From positions 61,170,666-61,234,665 of the forward strand of contig CM039179.1 in NCBI GenBank assembly GCA_008360975.2: a DNA stretch of 64,000 nucleotides, given 5' to 3'. The stretch's first letter is position 1, and each line of letters starts with the position of its first letter. A program made the position numbers and the translations under genes. This DNA is from Lichenostomus cassidix. Its lineage: Eukaryota; Chordata; Aves; Passeriformes; Meliphagidae. The notes under the pieces are model-generated. The model was not told where the DNA came from. It ran no database searches and was given only the letters and a program-made list of their open reading frames with translations. This document shows positions 61,931 to 64,000 of this stretch, piece by piece.

Positions 61931-64000
61931 GAGAGTTCTCAGCCATAGCTATGTGACAATACAAAGAGTTAAATAATTTATAGCCCTGTCACTCTAAGTA
62001 GCACTGAGAGCCTGGAGGCTGTTAAATGATACATGGAGTACCTCTTTGTTCAGAAAGCATTTCGTATTAGTAACTGATATAGAAAGCACCTTTAGAAACC
62101 CATTTCCTACATATTCTTAGTTGGATGGTGGCAGATCAGAGGATAAGGGTTGATGACTGGCAGCAGGTTGCTTGGGCAATCTGGGATCTGTCAAGGTTCC
62201 TTATAGTACTGGAATTTTCCTTTATTCTGTTGATACAGCAATATGGCACAGTGCAAACTCAGTCCAGCCTGGCAGTGACTGGCTCATCAATTTCCTACAG
62301 CTTCCTATGTGTTTGCTTTCTTACCTGTCCTCTGGAGCACATCCCATTTGCCATAGCTTGCTGCCAGGTTGGAAACAGACCAGTCTCCCTTCAGCTGGTC
62401 TCCCTGTGCCCCTTGCTTCCATGAGACTGGAAACCATCTGAGCATCACTTCATTCCTGCCCACCTAAATATGCTTGCCTACGTTCATTTATACCTATTTA
62501 ACCTTCTCACTGTTTTGCTGACACGTGATGTGTGAATGAGATGGAGTTTACCCTATAACTCTTCCTGTTTTCCTGACATCCACTGTTCCCTTACACATGT
62601 CCTTATCCAGCTGCAGTAAAGCAGGACTCTATCCTCTTCACTCATGCCACACTTGAGTGATTTCCAATAAAATAAGGAGTTGTATTTTTCAGAGCTGTAT
62701 AAATAGGGACCACGTTGCTATCACTTGCCATAATAACAACAAGTAACATCTGTGACTCATCACTGTTAGAAGAAAGTTTCTCCAGAGAGCAGAAAAGGTG
62801 TTTTTACAATGGGTATGATATCAGTTATTACTGCAAAGAAAAACTATAACCTTTGAAAAGGAATATCAAGCTATCAAAGAAATGAACCCTCCCGCTACAG
62901 GACATAAATCATGTTCTAACTAATAGGGCTAAAATAACACTTTTTTTCCCTGGATTCCTTTTAATACAGAGCTAATTCAGATACTCTGTCAATAAGTCCC
63001 TGTCTGAGAAAAGATGCTGAGCAGGGTGGACCACTGGTTTGCCCCTGAAATGGTCATTCTGATCTTTCTGTGAATTTGTGTTTAAAAAGGACAGTAATTT
63101 CACACACACCAAGCACAAGGCACCACACATAAGTGCAGACAAACACAGTATGCACAATTTTAAGAAATGCTTGACTTATATATAGAAATACACTGAAAAT
63201 ACTTGCACTTAGCAGTGTCAAAAATTGGGAAAAATGGACAGAGTAATACATTTTTGACTGAATTAATTAAAATGTGACTGTAGAAGAGACAAGATATATT
63301 TCATTTAATGTAAATGAAGACATCTACATCTGAGTTCCCATAGACATCCTTTACAGCTGAGAGCTAGATATTTTTAGGGTGGGATTCACCTGGCCTTTGC
63401 TAGGCATCTACATCTGATCAGCAGAATGCACCCCAGAGCCACACACTGTTGAACCTCATCAGGTTGTGGAGGACGGAGAAGTTTCCTCCTGTTGAGTGAG
63501 GACTCCCAGTATTTCTTCCTGTGCAGCAGAAGATACAGCTATTATAAATCCTAACAATCCTAGGCTGTTTTTTCTCAGGCTGTGGGCCAGGCTGGCAGCG
63601 TGTTAGGCATCATCTCCTTTCCCTTCTCTTGGAAGAGTGGTGAGGGATCACAGTTACCACTTTCAGTAATTTGTATTAGCCAGGGAAGCGGCTATTTACC
63701 TTTGATTGCTGACATCTCACATCTCTTCCAGAGCAATACAGTGAATTTTTCCTGCCTCTGAATAAGTGGGCTGCCAATACTCAAGAGTCTACAAAACCAC
63801 AAGAGCTGAAGGAGGACTGTGTCTTCAAAGTATTTGAGAACCTCCACACCAGGTGTATGAGGAGATCCCTAATGGCATCAGATGCCAGACTCTTCCAACT
63901 CCCATGCCATAACACTGCTCTGGATGGGCTGCCACCATGGGAATGAAAGATCAGTGTTCCCATGCCTAGTTTTGAGGCTCTGGGTTTTGCCAGTGCAGAA

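Larger units (their letters stand above)
46696..64000 (-). other. HTR2A: HTR2A intron upstream of the last exon (partial)
   Basis: More than 17 kb of intron with no recognisable HTR2A exon: I looked for the TM3-TM4 exon with DRYVAI and did not find it. Mammalian HTR2A also has a very large intron here. Contents noted separately are an AAT/ATT inverted microsatellite (48127), a 37-bp tandem duplication (52485) and a CR1 fragment (61732). The rest is unique-looking AT-rich sequence with chance ORFs. Confidence 0.8.

Noticed and set aside
1..64000. tRNA, rRNA, CRISPR, operon or prophage signals
   Set aside because: None found. The window is vertebrate nuclear DNA with spliced genes, so prokaryotic feature types do not apply.

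Overview
This is a vertebrate nuclear window, most likely from a bird and perhaps a songbird. The evidence is CR1-type LINE fragments, two LTRs of types I recognise from avian genomes, sparse short repeats, compact genes with typical GT-AG introns, and the gene order LRCH1 - ESD - HTR2A, which is also the order on human 13q14. The species call is inference; the gene calls come from reading exon translations directly.

Layout. (1) 1-20.5 kb, plus strand: the 3' end of LRCH1 (leucine-rich repeat and calponin-homology protein). One internal exon (586-663) holds part of the CH domain. Two alternative last exons follow. The one at 8310-8516 gives a hydrophobic, membrane-anchor tail; the one at 17952-18065 completes a soluble CH domain and leads into a 3'UTR of about 2.4 kb. 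(2) 21.8-31.7 kb, minus strand: ESD (S-formylglutathione hydrolase / esterase D). All eight coding exons are present. They sum to 849 nt (282 codons plus stop), each junction keeps the frame, and the Ser-Asp-His triad is intact. The gene starts in a CpG island near 31.3-31.8 kb and ends tail-to-tail with LRCH1. (3) 31.8-45.4 kb: intergenic DNA with a 333 bp solo LTR, a decayed CR1 reverse-transcriptase fragment, a minus-strand ERVL-like LTR of about 1.05 kb, and a striking 66-nt hairpin at 39835-39900. (4) 45.4-64 kb, minus strand: the last coding exon of HTR2A (serotonin receptor 2A; TM5 to C-terminus) and more than 17 kb of its upstream intron. The earlier HTR2A exons lie beyond the window.

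The three genes are not a functional unit; they are neighbours in a conserved block. The points most worth a second look are a 15-bp in-frame tandem duplication in HTR2A extracellular loop 2 next to the conserved loop cysteine, the miRNA-precursor-like hairpin, the choice of LRCH1 terminal exon, and a GC-AG intron in ESD. I found no bacterial-type operon, CRISPR array, tRNA or rRNA, and no evidence for a wholly new system. Most other open reading frames are chance ORFs in introns, the CpG island or repeats.
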